From NCBI RefSeq assembly GCF_016863635.1, contig NZ_BOPG01000047.1, forward strand, positions 124,001 through 188,000: DNA of 64,000 bases. The letters are read 5' to 3'. Shown piece by piece: positions 10,401-18,856 of the stretch. Numbering within the stretch: the stretch's first letter is position 1; each line of letters begins with the position of its first letter. The notes under the pieces were generated by a model. That model worked only from the letters and a program-made list of their open reading frames with translations. It was not told where the DNA came from and did no database searches. The translations under genes were made by a program, and so were the position numbers. This DNA comes from Virgisporangium aurantiacum. GTDB taxonomy: Bacteria; Actinomycetota; Actinomycetes; Mycobacteriales; Micromonosporaceae.

Positions 10401-11219
10401 CGGCTCCGACCAGGCGCCGGTGGGCAGGGCGGCGAACCGTTCGGGGAGCCCGCCGACGATCGTGCCGCCACCGTCGAGCACCTCGGCGAGCGGCCAGACC
10501 TGTTCCGGGTCGCCGGGCGTGATCGTCGCCGGCGCGATCGGGTGTCCGGTGGGCACGCCGGTGGCGGCGACCAGACGGGCGGTGGTCGTGGTGGAGGCGG
10601 CGGGGGCGTCGAAGAGGTAGGTGAGCGTGAACGGCAGGCAGCGCTTCTCGTTGCCCATCTGCAGGGCGGCGGCGCGGAGCACCTCGATGTCGACGCGCGC
10701 GGTGGTCGGCACCGCGCCGAGGTCGCGCAGGGTGCTCATGCGCCGCTCGGCGATCACCCGGTCGGTGTCTTCGCTGACGACGCACAGCATGCCCGCCACC
10801 TGTCCGGCGTCGTCGACGAGCGGGCTGTAGGAGAACGTGTGGTACGTCTCCTCCACGTAGCCGCTGCGCTCCAGGAACAGCAGCAGCGACTCGTCCCAGG
10901 TCGCGACGCCGGTGGCGAGCACCGACCCGATCCGGGGGCCGATGTCGGGCCAGATCTCGGCCCAGACCTCCCGGGCCGGCCGGCCCAGCGCCCACGGGTA
11001 CTTCTTGGCGAGGGTGTCGCGGCGGTAGGCGTCGTTACAGAAGAACGTCAGCTCCGGGCCCCACGCCATCCACATCGAGAACCGCGACGCGACGAGCACC
11101 TGCACCATCGTCCGCAGGCTCTGCTGCCAGGTCTCCGGCGGCCCGAGCGGGGTGGCCGACCAGTCGACGGCGAGCAGGTCGTGACCGACCTCGCCGCCGG
11201 CCCGCAACGCCGCCCGCAT
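7440..11219 (-). CDS. Hybrid histidine kinase / response regulator / SpoIIE phosphatase / anti-sigma ATPase
   Basis: 1259 residues, apparently cytoplasmic. Domain order: PAS-like sensor (about 15-150), GAF-like (about 180-330), HisKA with phosphoacceptor box VSHEFRTPL near 350, HATPase_c with GSGIGLALVSELA, receiver domain (about 626-745; VVDDNADMREYL, TDVMMPNLDG, VVMLSARA, KPF), second PAS (about 770-880), SpoIIE/PP2C phosphatase (about 915-1125; GGDWYDV, MGDVMGRG) and an RsbW-like HATPase with LLTSELVANAVLHA at the C-terminus. Such proteins link two-component input to partner-switching control of sigma factors. No sigma factor or anti-anti-sigma gene is nearby, so its partner is unknown. 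ATG at 11219 follows GGAAAACGGG. Confidence 0.9.
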   Translation of the reverse strand: MRAALRAGGEVGHDLLAVDWSATPLGPPETWQQSLRTMVQVLVASRFSMWMAWGPELTFFCNDAYRRDTLAKKYPWALGRPAREVWAEIWPDIGPRIGSVLATGVATWDESLLLFLERSGYVEETYHTFSYSPLVDDAGQVAGMLCVVSEDTDRVIAERRMSTLRDLGAVPTTARVDIEVLRAAALQMGNEKRCLPFTLTYLFDAPAASTTTTARLVAATGVPTGHPIAPATITPGDPEQVWPLAEVLDGGGTIVGGLPERFAALPTGAWSEPPTQAVLIPLPDQGGGGPYGFLVVGLNRYRPFDEAYRGFVDLIAGQLAAGIASARAYQAERQRAESLAELDRAKTAFFTNVSHEFRTPLTLMLGPAEDALTDTAHPLPPGQRERVEVMHRNAQRLLKLVNTLLDFSRLESQGISARYEPVDLSRYTAELTSMFHPAIERAGLSLTVDCPMLPDPVYVDREMWAKVVLNLLSNALKFTFTGGITVRTRLRDDRVELAVIDTGIGIEPTDQARLFERFQRVSGVRSRSHEGSGIGLALVSELAMLHGGGASVTSTPGAGSTFTVHVRTGTAHLPADQVVRGPGGSTTTSGEHVEGFLAEAMRWMADDAGTFEELQSPTRTAGGALAHRPHVLVVDDNADMREYLVRLLSDVYEVSTAPDGASALAAARHRTPDLVLTDVMMPNLDGFGLLREMRADPAMSLVPVVMLSARAGDEATVEGLEAGVDDYLVKPFAARELLARVRANLELDRARRARSELERNQQLLDQAQKLAGVGSWELDIESGAIVASDEFIRQIGISADDLRTKGYEATLGRVHPDDFPRVRAAIDAAITTGAPLDYEVRVLLPDRGERVFRTLGVLERDAEGRAARLRGSNQDITEQRHADAAMAAVAAAQEVAAREHQIADELQRSLLPEPRFTPDHLEVATFYRAGVEGTQVGGDWYDVIELGADRTALVMGDVMGRGVRAAAVMGQLRAAVRAYARLDLAPADVLEFLDGVVRDLGDDQIVTCVYAVYDPGDRTLVYANAGHLPPLFVTPGGPPRRLTGAAGPPLGAGPVTLPEERITLSPDALLMLYTDGLVEHRDQAIDEGIDLLSTVLAPVAGPLADVPDHLVSRLLPGGPADDVAILLARITDEAERTRSVMHRVPAEASAVPETREFVGRTLSDWAVSAPVTADIVLLTSELVANAVLHARPPIELRLRRTANHVIVEVFDAAPFLPRKLRPSPDDERGRGLQLVAMLADRWGTRPTPGGKAVWCMFTP

Positions 11220-11441
11220 CCCGTTTTCCGCAGGCGGAGGTGCGCCGGTACGCCCAGTCAACCGACCGCCCCTCCGCCGAACGTCGCACTCGTGGCCCGG
11301 CCTGGCCGATGGCGGGCCCGGGCGACGTAAGCCTACAAGTGCCGCCCGGATCCGACCGGTACGGTTCGGCCACGTTCGGCGGTCTCGTCCCGCCCCGCCC
11401 GGTTGATGACCTCGTTTGGTGGGTGGGCCTACCATCCGGCC

Positions 11442-13001
11442 ATGCTGGCGGTCAGTGTTGGCCGGCTGAGAATGGGCTGGCTGCTGCGGGTCAACCGGGT
11501 GCTGGGGCCGGACCGGAAGCTGGCCACCGCGGCCCGGTTCGTCACCGCCCTGCGGTCGCTCGGCGGCGGTGCGGCGAGCCCCGCCCAGGTGTCGAAATGG
11601 GAGACCGGTGCCGCGCGTGTCGGGCACGGCACGGTGCGTCGCTACGAACGGCTGCTCGGGCTGCCGGTGAACCGGCTCGCGGCGATGGCCGCGATCCTGC
11701 CCGATGCGGGGGTGACGCCCACCGGAGGCGACCCCGACCGGCTCCCGGACCTGCTCGACCTCGGCCTGTCCGGCGACCCGGTGACCGGCCCGGGCTGGGA
11801 CGACCTCACGGCGCTGCTCCAGGACCGGCCCGACGTGCTGATCCATCCGCGGACCAGTTGGGAGCGGCTGACGCACCGGCTGCTCACCGAGATGGTGGTC
11901 GCCGACGGCCTGCCGTGGATCCAACGCAACTCCGCGCTGGCCCGGCTGCTGCGCCACCCCAGCGGCGCCGCCGCCGCGATCGCCGCCTGCGCGTCGTTCG
12001 CCGCCGACCCGGCCCACCAGGTGTTCGTGGAGCCGCTGGCCGCGCTGCACGTCACGCCGCACCCGGACGCGTCCCGGCGGGTGCTCGCCCAGCTCGCCGA
12101 CCCGTCCAGCGGACGGGCGCTGTGCGGGGCGATGCTCGCGATCGTCCGCAAGCTCGAGCGGGGTCACCTCACGCCCGCCGACGTGGCGACGCTGCCGCGG
12201 CTGCTGTGCGAGGTCGCCGCCGATCCCCGGATGCCCGACGAGGTGCACCACCTGCTCCCGGTGCTGGCCGCCGGCCTGCCGGCCGGTACCGACGGCCCCG
12301 CGGCGGCCCGGCTGCGCCGGCTCGCCGGTGCCGACGTGGTCGGGCCGCACGTGCTGGGCCGGGGCCGGACCCATCCGGCCGGGACGACCGGCGTGGTGGT
12401 GACCCGCGTGGTGCTCGGTGCGCTCGCCCGGTGCGACATGGCGGAGGTCGACCCGGTGCTGGCGGTGCTCGTCGACGAGATGCTCTTCGCGCCCGACCCG
12501 GTGACCCGGCTCGACGCCGGCTTCCTGATCGCGGCGACCCCGTACCGGGACCCGGTCGCGGCCGCGGTGACCGCGGAGATCCCCGGCGCCGTGCACGGCG
12601 ACCCGCCCCGGGCCGTGGCCCTGTTGACGGCGCTGGGCGCGCTCGGCGCCGGACCGGACCGCGGGCTGCTCGAACGGCTGGTGCTCGCCCCCGCGGTGCG
12701 GCCGGCGGTGAACGAGGCAGCCGCCCGGGCGCTCGGCCTGGTGTCGGGCAGCAGCAGCGGCCGGTTCTGGGCGGTCGCGCTGCGCCGGCACCTGGACGCC
12801 TGGCAGGTCACCGGCTCGGCCACGACGCTGACCACGCTGCGCCGCCTGGTGCAGGCGCTCGGCGTCGCCGAGGAGCGGGCCGGCGAGCGCGGGCTCCTGG
12901 CCGCTCTCGCCGGCGATTCTCAGGTCCCGGTGGCGATCCGGGCCAGCGCCGCGTGGTGGGCGGCGGTCGATCCGGCCGTCCGCGCGGGCGCGGCGAACTG
13001 A
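11442..13001 (+). CDS. Helix-turn-helix (XRE-like) protein with long alpha-helical C-terminal part
   Basis: 519 residues from the ATG at 11442; ATG at 11472 and an upstream TTG/ATG at 11403-11406 are alternatives. The N-terminal ~90 residues contain an XRE-like HTH (LGGGAASPAQVSKWETGAA) with the SPAQVSKWE recognition helix. The remaining ~420 residues are Leu/Ala/Asp-rich and look like HEAT-type helical repeats, with no catalytic motif. It is divergent from the hybrid kinase across 222 nt. It is probably a DNA-binding regulator of actinomycete-specific type; the target is unknown. Confidence 0.72.
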   Translation: MLAVSVGRLRMGWLLRVNRVLGPDRKLATAARFVTALRSLGGGAASPAQVSKWETGAARVGHGTVRRYERLLGLPVNRLAAMAAILPDAGVTPTGGDPDRLPDLLDLGLSGDPVTGPGWDDLTALLQDRPDVLIHPRTSWERLTHRLLTEMVVADGLPWIQRNSALARLLRHPSGAAAAIAACASFAADPAHQVFVEPLAALHVTPHPDASRRVLAQLADPSSGRALCGAMLAIVRKLERGHLTPADVATLPRLLCEVAADPRMPDEVHHLLPVLAAGLPAGTDGPAAARLRRLAGADVVGPHVLGRGRTHPAGTTGVVVTRVVLGALARCDMAEVDPVLAVLVDEMLFAPDPVTRLDAGFLIAATPYRDPVAAAVTAEIPGAVHGDPPRAVALLTALGALGAGPDRGLLERLVLAPAVRPAVNEAAARALGLVSGSSSGRFWAVALRRHLDAWQVTGSATTLTTLRRLVQALGVAEERAGERGLLAALAGDSQVPVAIRASAAWWAAVDPAVRAGAAN

Positions 13002-13051
13002 CGGAGCCGGCGGCGCGAAACTGGCCGATGCCGGCGACGGGCGAGACCGAT

Positions 13052-13621
13052 CTACTGCCAGCGGTGCGCGATGTCGAGCACGATGCGGCTGTGCGTCCCC
13101 GGACCGGCGAGGACGGACACCCGGAACGGCAGGTTCGCCCGCACGCCCACCGCGAACGTGCTGTAGCCCTCGAACGAGCCGCCGAACATGACGTCGCGCA
13201 GGGTCTGGTAGCCGACGACCGTGCCCACGTGCGCGCCGGAGCGGGCCGGGAACGCCCAGCCGGTGTCGTGGTCGTACGCCGGTTCCAGCAGTTGGACGCC
13301 GAGGACCGCGCCACCGGCGACGTAGGGGTTCATGAGGTCGCCGACGGCCTCGGTGTACACGTTGCGGTACTCGACGTTGAACCCGTCGGCCGGGCCGGTG
13401 AACTCGAACACCACCCGGTCCCAGCACTCGTGCTTCCCCGTGCGCACCTCGAGCAGCGCCGTCGGGGACAGGGAGCCACCGGTCTTCGGCAGGCTGCCCC
13501 AGGTGATCCCGCAGTAGGGCGCGGCTCGGGTGGCGCTGCTCGCGATCGCCGACCCGGCACCGGCGCCTACGAGTAAGAGGGTCGCCAGGGCTGCCAGAAC
13601 AAATCTGATCCGCCGTCTCAT
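13052..13621 (-). CDS. Secreted AMIN-like domain protein
   Basis: 189-residue exported protein. The start was placed at the ATG at 13621, which has GGAGG 6 nt upstream; the frame is open further upstream but without a better start. A Sec signal peptide follows (MRRRIRFVL, then a hydrophobic core, cleavage near AIASSATRAAP). The mature part contains DRVVFEFTGP and a C-terminal SRIVLDIAHRW, the pattern of AMIN-like beta-sandwich domains of actinobacterial surface proteins. Two cysteines (PYCGITW and HECWDRV) could form a disulfide. Its role is unknown; cell-wall association is inference. Confidence 0.75.
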   Translation of the reverse strand: MRRRIRFVLAALATLLLVGAGAGSAIASSATRAAPYCGITWGSLPKTGGSLSPTALLEVRTGKHECWDRVVFEFTGPADGFNVEYRNVYTEAVGDLMNPYVAGGAVLGVQLLEPAYDHDTGWAFPARSGAHVGTVVGYQTLRDVMFGGSFEGYSTFAVGVRANLPFRVSVLAGPGTHSRIVLDIAHRWQ

Positions 13622-13760
13622 CGGATACCTCCATGGACAGAGTGCGGCTTTCCCCTGACGGTAGGTGACCGCGAGGGCGGCAGGTGGCGGCGTTTCGTGG
13701 ACCGTCCGTGTCCGAAAGAAAGCACTTTGTTCGGTCATCGGACCTCACTACCCTGCGGGC

Positions 13761-14960
13761 GTGAGCCGCGTCGTCACCCTCGTCCTCGTCGACCCCGCCG
13801 GGAACCCGCTCGGCACCCTGCCGCCGTTCGAGGTCGAGGTCCCGTGGTGGCCCGACGCGACGGCGGTGGTCGAGGGGGCCCGCGCGCAGCACGGGCTGGA
13901 GATCACCGTGCTCCGCCTGCTCGGCACCGAGCCCGGCCGGCGCAACGGCGGGCGGGTCACGTATCTCGCGTCCACCGGAACCAGCGCGAACGGCGCGCCG
14001 CCCGACCTGGCCGACCACCCGTTGCGCGCGCCCTGGGCCCGGCCCGGCGGGCCGGAGGAGATCCTGGCCTGGGCGGGGGAGTGGATGGCCGCGATCGGGC
14101 GGCCGGTGCAGCGCGCCGAGCAGCAGCGCACCTGGAACCTCTCGGCCATCTGGCGCCTCGACACCCCCGCCGGTCCCGCCTGGCTCAAGGTGGTGCCACC
14201 GTTCTTCGCGCACGAGCCCGCCGTGCTCGCGTGGCTGCGAAAGGCGGTGCCGGGCCGCACGCCGGTTCCGCTGGTCGGCGCGCCGGGCCGCGTGATCATG
14301 GACCGCGTGGCCGGCGACGACCGGTACGACGCCGGACTCGACGAGCGGGTCGCGGCGCTGGTCGACCTGGTCGAGATCCAGGTGGCGGCGCTCGGGTCAC
14401 GCGACGTGCTGAGCGCTGCGGGCGTCCCCGAACGTGGTCTTGCGGACCTCAAGGCCGCGGCCGCCGATGTGGTCGCGCGGCGCGGTGGCGAGGCATCGCG
14501 ACGCGCGGCGGGTGAGCCGCCGGCGGACGCCCTCGCGGCCCTGGACGCGCTCGTCGACGGCCTCGACGACCGGTTCGCGGCGATCAGGGATTGCGGCGTG
14601 CCGATGACGCTCGTGCACGGCGACTTCCACTCGGGGAACCTGCGGGGTGACGTGATCCTCGACTGGGGCGACTCGGTGCTCAGCCACCCGGCGTTCGACC
14701 TGCTACGGGCCGCCGAGGGCCTGGCGCCGGCCGACGCCGACGTCATGATCGGGGCGTGGACGCGGGAGTGGCGCGCCGCGGTGCCCGGCTGCGACCCGCG
14801 CCGGGTGGTCGAGCTGCTGCGGCCGGTGGCCGAGCTGCGCAACGCGGTGATGTACGCCGGGTTCCTGGACCAGATCGAGCCGTCGGAGTGGCCGTACCAC
14901 GCGCTCGACGTGCTCCCGCCGTTGCTCGCCGCCGCCAGCCTGGCGGGCGTGCCCGGTTAG
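13761..14960 (+). CDS. APH-fold phosphotransferase with extra N-terminal domain
   Basis: 399 residues from GTG at 13761. The C-terminal two thirds are an aminoglycoside phosphotransferase/choline kinase-like fold: an ATP-clamp segment TPAGPAWLKVV, the Brenner catalytic loop VHGDFHSGNL near 286 and metal-binding ILDWGDS near 299. The N-terminal ~100 residues (a beta-rich VTLVLVDPAGNPLG segment) are not part of the kinase fold and lack a Nudix box; I do not recognise them. It phosphorylates an unknown small molecule. A closely following small membrane protein (gap 20 nt) may be co-transcribed. Confidence 0.82.
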   Translation: MSRVVTLVLVDPAGNPLGTLPPFEVEVPWWPDATAVVEGARAQHGLEITVLRLLGTEPGRRNGGRVTYLASTGTSANGAPPDLADHPLRAPWARPGGPEEILAWAGEWMAAIGRPVQRAEQQRTWNLSAIWRLDTPAGPAWLKVVPPFFAHEPAVLAWLRKAVPGRTPVPLVGAPGRVIMDRVAGDDRYDAGLDERVAALVDLVEIQVAALGSRDVLSAAGVPERGLADLKAAAADVVARRGGEASRRAAGEPPADALAALDALVDGLDDRFAAIRDCGVPMTLVHGDFHSGNLRGDVILDWGDSVLSHPAFDLLRAAEGLAPADADVMIGAWTREWRAAVPGCDPRRVVELLRPVAELRNAVMYAGFLDQIEPSEWPYHALDVLPPLLAAASLAGVPG

Positions 14961-14980
14961 CGCCGCTTATGGTGTGATCC

Positions 14981-15367
14981 GTGAATCTCGAGAAGGTGAT
15001 CTTCGGGTTCTTCGTGCTGCTCGCGGCCACGTTGAACTTCGGGTTCTTCATCGGAGACCTCTCCGACCCCACCGTCCACAACGTCTACGAACTGTTCGCC
15101 GCGGTCGTGATCAACCTCATCGCGACGGTGCTGAAGTTCGGCGACCGGACCCAGATCGGCGCGGTGCACCTGGCCACCAGCCTCGTCGCCGACCTCCAGT
15201 TGATCGCCGCCACGATCTTCTGGGCCTACGCGGAGCACATCTCCTCGGAGGGGCTCACCGGCGAGGCGACGGCCGGCATCGTGTCGCTGTCGGGCGGGGC
15301 GTTGTTCGCGAACGTCGTCTCCGTCATCCTGCTGGTCATCGAGACCGTCTCCTTCCAGCGGCGGTGA
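14981..15367 (+). CDS. Small membrane protein linked to K+ channel gene (DUF6394-like)
   Basis: 128 residues, GTG start, with about four hydrophobic segments (residues 5-25, 37-55, 62-85, 103-122) and few charges. It lies 4 nt upstream of the potassium channel gene, so the two are almost certainly one transcript. I tentatively associate it with the DUF6394 family by its opening segment (VIFGFFVLLAATLNFGFF) and this linkage; a family search would settle it. A role as accessory subunit or modulator of the channel is inference. Confidence 0.7.
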   Translation: MNLEKVIFGFFVLLAATLNFGFFIGDLSDPTVHNVYELFAAVVINLIATVLKFGDRTQIGAVHLATSLVADLQLIAATIFWAYAEHISSEGLTGEATAGIVSLSGGALFANVVSVILLVIETVSFQRR

Positions 15368-15371
15368 GGTC

Positions 15372-17174
15372 ATGGCCAATGCGGTGGTCATCTTCTGGCG
15401 GTTGATGTTCGGGACCGGCAAGGACTACGCGCGCCAGTCCCGCTGGCGGGTGCCGGTCGACTCGGCGCTGCAGGCCTCGGCGACCGTGTTCCTGGTGCTG
15501 CGCCGGATGCGGCTGCCGCTGATCGTGATCATCGTGATCTTCGCCGTGAGCACGTTCGGGCTCACCGTGATCCCGGGCCTCGACGGCGAGGGGAACCCGA
15601 CGCGGATCAGCTTCTTCCATGCCTTCTACGTGATGAGCTACACCGCCACCACGATCGGCTTCGGCGAACTGCCGCACGAGTTCACCGACGGCCAGCGGCT
15701 GTGGGTGACGATCAGCATCCTGTTCTCGGTGATCGGCTGGGCGTACGCGCTCGGTTCGCTGCTGACCCTTATCCAGGACCGCACGTTCCGGCGGGCGCTG
15801 GCGCTCCAGCACTTCACCCGCAAGGTCAAGCGCATGCGGGAGCCGTTCCTGCTGCTCGCCGGCTACGGGCAGACCGGGCGCCGGGTCGGCGTCACGTTCG
15901 ACTCGCTCGGCCGGCGGTTCGTGGTGATCGACGCGTCCGAGGAGAACATGGACGCGCTCGACCTGGAGGCGTACCGGTTCGACGTGCCGGGTCTCGCCGC
16001 CGACGCCCGCAGCCCCGACCACCTCGCGGTCGCCGGTCTCGGCCACAGCCTCTGCGAGGGCGTGCTGGCGATGACCAACGACGACGAGGTGAACCTCGCC
16101 ATCACCATGGCCGCCGCCCTGCTGCGGCCGGACCTGCCGGTGATCGCCCGGACCGTGTCGCCGGCGATCGAGCACCGCATGAAGGCTTTCAGCACCCCGA
16201 CCGTGATCAACCCGTTCGACCGGTTCGGTGACCATCTGCGGCTCGCGCTCCGCGCGCCGGCCACCCATCAGCTGCTGACCTGGCTGGAGAGCGGACCGGG
16301 CGCCGAACTGCCGCGCCGGGGCCGCCCGCCGACGCAGGGCCGCTGGGTGCTGTGCGGGTACGGGCGGTTCGGCCGGGAACTCGCCGACGACCTGCGCGCC
16401 GAGGGCCTCACCGTCACCGTCATCGACCCGGCGGCCGGTCCGAACGGCAACGACCTGGTGGTGGTCGGCGACGGGTCCGACCCGGAGGTGATGGCGCGGG
16501 CCCACCTGGAGAGCGCCGTCGGGTTCGTGGCCGGCACCGACAACGACACCACGAACCTGTCGCTGATCGCGGCCGCGCGCCGGATCAACCCGGACCTGTT
16601 CGTGGCGGCCCGGCAGAACCGGCCCGCGAACGCCGCGCTGTTCGCCGCCCTCGAACCCGACTCGCTGCTCGTGCTCGCGGAGGTGGTGGCGCAGGAGGTC
16701 TACGTCAAGCTGAGCACCCCGTTGCTGTGGCGGTTCCTGCAGGAGGTGCCGGCGCAGGGCGAGGAGTGGGCGGCCGGGGTCATCGAGCGCCTGCACCACC
16801 GGTGCGGCCGCAGCCTGCAGACGTTGTGGACGGTGCGCCTCGACGACAGCGGCTCGTCGGCGCTCGGCCGCTGGCTGTCCGGCGGCCAGGCCCGGCTCGG
16901 TGACCTGCTGCGCGACCCCGACAACCGCGACGTCCCGTTGACCGCCGCCGTGCTGCTGCTGAAGCACGGCGACGAACTGGTGCTGACCCCGTCGGACGAC
17001 CACCTGCTCGCCGACGGCGACGAGATCCTGCTCGCCGGCGACCCGCTGGCCCGCCGGGAACTCGACACCACCCTGACGGTCGACGGTGTGCTGTCGTACG
17101 TCGTGACCGGGAACCACGTCCCGTCGAGCTGGATCTGGCGCCGGCTGTCCCGCCGCCCCGTCAGCGACCTCTGA
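15372..17174 (+). CDS. Two-TM potassium channel with tandem RCK/TrkA-N domains
   Basis: 600-residue channel protein. A hydrophobic TM1 at about 48-70 is followed by a pore loop with selectivity filter TATTIGFGE near 92-98 (TxGFG instead of the usual TxGYG), then TM2 at about 112-135. Two Rossmann RCK domains follow, one with LLAGYGQTGRRVG near 158 and one with VLCGYGRFGRELA near 322, then a TrkA-C-like domain near the C-terminus. Having both RCK domains on one chain makes a tetramer with an eight-RCK gating ring likely. NAD(H) or nucleotide gating is inferred. The stop overlaps the convergent acetyltransferase by 14 nt. Confidence 0.9.
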   Translation: MANAVVIFWRLMFGTGKDYARQSRWRVPVDSALQASATVFLVLRRMRLPLIVIIVIFAVSTFGLTVIPGLDGEGNPTRISFFHAFYVMSYTATTIGFGELPHEFTDGQRLWVTISILFSVIGWAYALGSLLTLIQDRTFRRALALQHFTRKVKRMREPFLLLAGYGQTGRRVGVTFDSLGRRFVVIDASEENMDALDLEAYRFDVPGLAADARSPDHLAVAGLGHSLCEGVLAMTNDDEVNLAITMAAALLRPDLPVIARTVSPAIEHRMKAFSTPTVINPFDRFGDHLRLALRAPATHQLLTWLESGPGAELPRRGRPPTQGRWVLCGYGRFGRELADDLRAEGLTVTVIDPAAGPNGNDLVVVGDGSDPEVMARAHLESAVGFVAGTDNDTTNLSLIAAARRINPDLFVAARQNRPANAALFAALEPDSLLVLAEVVAQEVYVKLSTPLLWRFLQEVPAQGEEWAAGVIERLHHRCGRSLQTLWTVRLDDSGSSALGRWLSGGQARLGDLLRDPDNRDVPLTAAVLLLKHGDELVLTPSDDHLLADGDEILLAGDPLARRELDTTLTVDGVLSYVVTGNHVPSSWIWRRLSRRPVSDL

Positions 17175-17622
17175 CCTCGAGCCACCGCGGGTTGTGACCG
17201 AAGCCGGCCCGCTGGTACATGGTGACGGCACGCTCGCTGGAGTGGACGGTGACGAACTCGAGCTCGCGGTCGCGCGCCTCCCGGAGGACGGCTTCCATCA
17301 GCTTCGCGCCGGCACCGGAGTTGCGGTGCTCGGGCAGGACGTACACCGACTGCACGTCGGCGAAGCGCCGGTACATGAGACCGGGTGCGGGAACCCGGTC
17401 GGCGAGCATCAGCCACGCCATCCCGGCGAGTGCCCCGTCGACCTCGACCACGAACGGCCGGTGGGTCGCGAGGTGGTCGAGCACCCAGTGGGTGAAGAAG
17501 TCGACGAACGACTCGCGGTCGACGTCGGGGGTTTGTCCGCGTTCCTCGACCCGCCAGCGCCACCGCATCCGGGCGAGCGCCGGCGCGTCCTCGGCGGACC
17601 CCCGCCGCACCGTGACATCCAC
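17161..17622 (-). CDS. GNAT family N-acetyltransferase
   Basis: 153-residue acetyltransferase, GTG start at 17622. It shows the GNAT order: beta-strand segment FVVEVDGALAGMAWLML, then VQSVYVLPEHRNSGAGAKLMEAVL with the acetyl-CoA pyrophosphate loop (RNSGAG), then FVTVHSSERAVTMYQRAGF. It transfers an acetyl group from acetyl-CoA to an unknown amine. It lies 23 nt downstream of an efflux gene on the same strand, so the two may be co-transcribed and act in detoxification (inference). Confidence 0.87.
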   Translation of the reverse strand: MDVTVRRGSAEDAPALARMRWRWRVEERGQTPDVDRESFVDFFTHWVLDHLATHRPFVVEVDGALAGMAWLMLADRVPAPGLMYRRFADVQSVYVLPEHRNSGAGAKLMEAVLREARDRELEFVTVHSSERAVTMYQRAGFGHNPRWLEVRGR

Positions 17623-17645
17623 CGCCGCAAGGCTACGCGGCAGCG

Positions 17646-18848
17646 CTATGCGGTTCGAGCCCCGCCACGGGTGAGCGTGGTCATCGCGAACAGGGCCGCC
17701 GCCGCGAACACCGCGACCGCCAGCGCCATCGGTACGGCGCTGTGCGCCGGTCCGAGGCCGATCAGCGGCGCGGTCAGCGCGGCGATCGGTGCCTGCAGGA
17801 AACCGAGCAGCGCGGACCCGGACCCGGCCGACTCCGGGTGACCGCTCAGCGCGAGCGCCGTCGCGTTCGGCATCACCAGGCCGAGGGACGCGATGAAGAA
17901 GAACAGCGGCACGGCGACCGCCACCACCCCGCCGACCCCGACGATGCTCGCCGTTACCAGCGCCGCGCCGGCGAGCGTGCTGATGGCGAGCCCGGCGGTG
18001 AGCGTCACCTTCTCCGGCACCCGGCCGGCCAGGTACGCGCTGAGCTGGCCCACCATCACGAAGCCGAACGCGTTGGCGCCGAACAGCACCCCGTACGTCA
18101 GTGCCGGGACGTCGAAGACGTCCTGCATGACGAACGACGAGCTGCCGATGTACGCGAACATCCCGCCGAACCCGAGCCCCATCGCCAGCGAGTAGCCGAC
18201 GAACCGCCGGTCGCGCAGCAGGCCGCCCATCGTGCGGGCCATCTGCGGCAGGCGGTTGGTGCGCCGCTTGTCGGCGGGCAGCGTCTCGGGAAGCCACGCG
18301 AACGCGGCGATCGTCGCCGCGGCGCCGACCCCGGCGAGCATCACGAAGACGCCGCGCCACCCGGTGACCTCCAGCAGCAGGCTGCCCAGCGTCGGCGCGA
18401 CGATCGGCCCCAGCCCGAACACGAGCGTGAGTCGGGCGAAGAACCGGGTGAGGTCGCTGCCGCTGAACAGGTCGCGGATCACCGCCCGGGCGATGACGAC
18501 ACCGGCGGCGCCGGCGAGGCCCTGCACCGCGCGCAGCACCACGAGCATCTCGACCGACGGCGCCGCCGCGCACGCGAGCGACGCCAGGGTGTACGCGCCG
18601 AGCCCGATGATCACCGGGCGCCGCCGGCCCCAGCCGTCGCTGAGCGGGCCGAGCGTGAGCTGACCGATGGCCATGAAGACGAGGAACGAGGCGAGGGTCA
18701 GCTGCACCGCCGACTCGGAGGCGTGCAGGTCGTCGGCGATCTGTGGGAACGCCGGCAGGTAGGCGTCGATGGAGACGGGACCGATGGCGGTGACACCGCC
18801 GAGGATCAGCAGCAGACGGAGCCGACCGGGTTGAGCTGATGAAGGCAT
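17646..18848 (-). CDS. Bcr/CflA-type multidrug efflux MFS transporter
   Basis: 400 residues from ATG at 18848, about 12 transmembrane helices. The start PVSIDAYLPAFPQIA in TM1 and GPLSDGWGRRRPVIIG (motif A, loop 2-3) are typical of the Bcr/CflA DHA1 subfamily, proton-driven exporters of bicyclomycin, chloramphenicol-like drugs or cysteine. An in-frame upstream start at 18899 would disrupt the promoter described at 18857-18884 and is less likely. A small acetyltransferase gene follows on the same strand. Confidence 0.9.
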   Translation of the reverse strand: MPSSAQPGRLRLLLILGGVTAIGPVSIDAYLPAFPQIADDLHASESAVQLTLASFLVFMAIGQLTLGPLSDGWGRRRPVIIGLGAYTLASLACAAAPSVEMLVVLRAVQGLAGAAGVVIARAVIRDLFSGSDLTRFFARLTLVFGLGPIVAPTLGSLLLEVTGWRGVFVMLAGVGAAATIAAFAWLPETLPADKRRTNRLPQMARTMGGLLRDRRFVGYSLAMGLGFGGMFAYIGSSSFVMQDVFDVPALTYGVLFGANAFGFVMVGQLSAYLAGRVPEKVTLTAGLAISTLAGAALVTASIVGVGGVVAVAVPLFFFIASLGLVMPNATALALSGHPESAGSGSALLGFLQAPIAALTAPLIGLGPAHSAVPMALAVAVFAAAALFAMTTLTRGGARTA

Positions 18849-18856
18849 TACTTCCA

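Noticed and set aside
7521..11330. Long plus-strand open frame antisense to the hybrid kinase
   Set aside because: Its translation is Arg/Gly/His/Val-rich low-complexity sequence with no motif; the opposite strand has eight recognisable domain motifs. Long antisense frames are normal in high-G+C DNA.
17640..17670. GGTTCGAGCC as a tRNA T-arm
   Set aside because: No acceptor or anticodon stems around it; it lies in the 3' coding end of the MFS gene.
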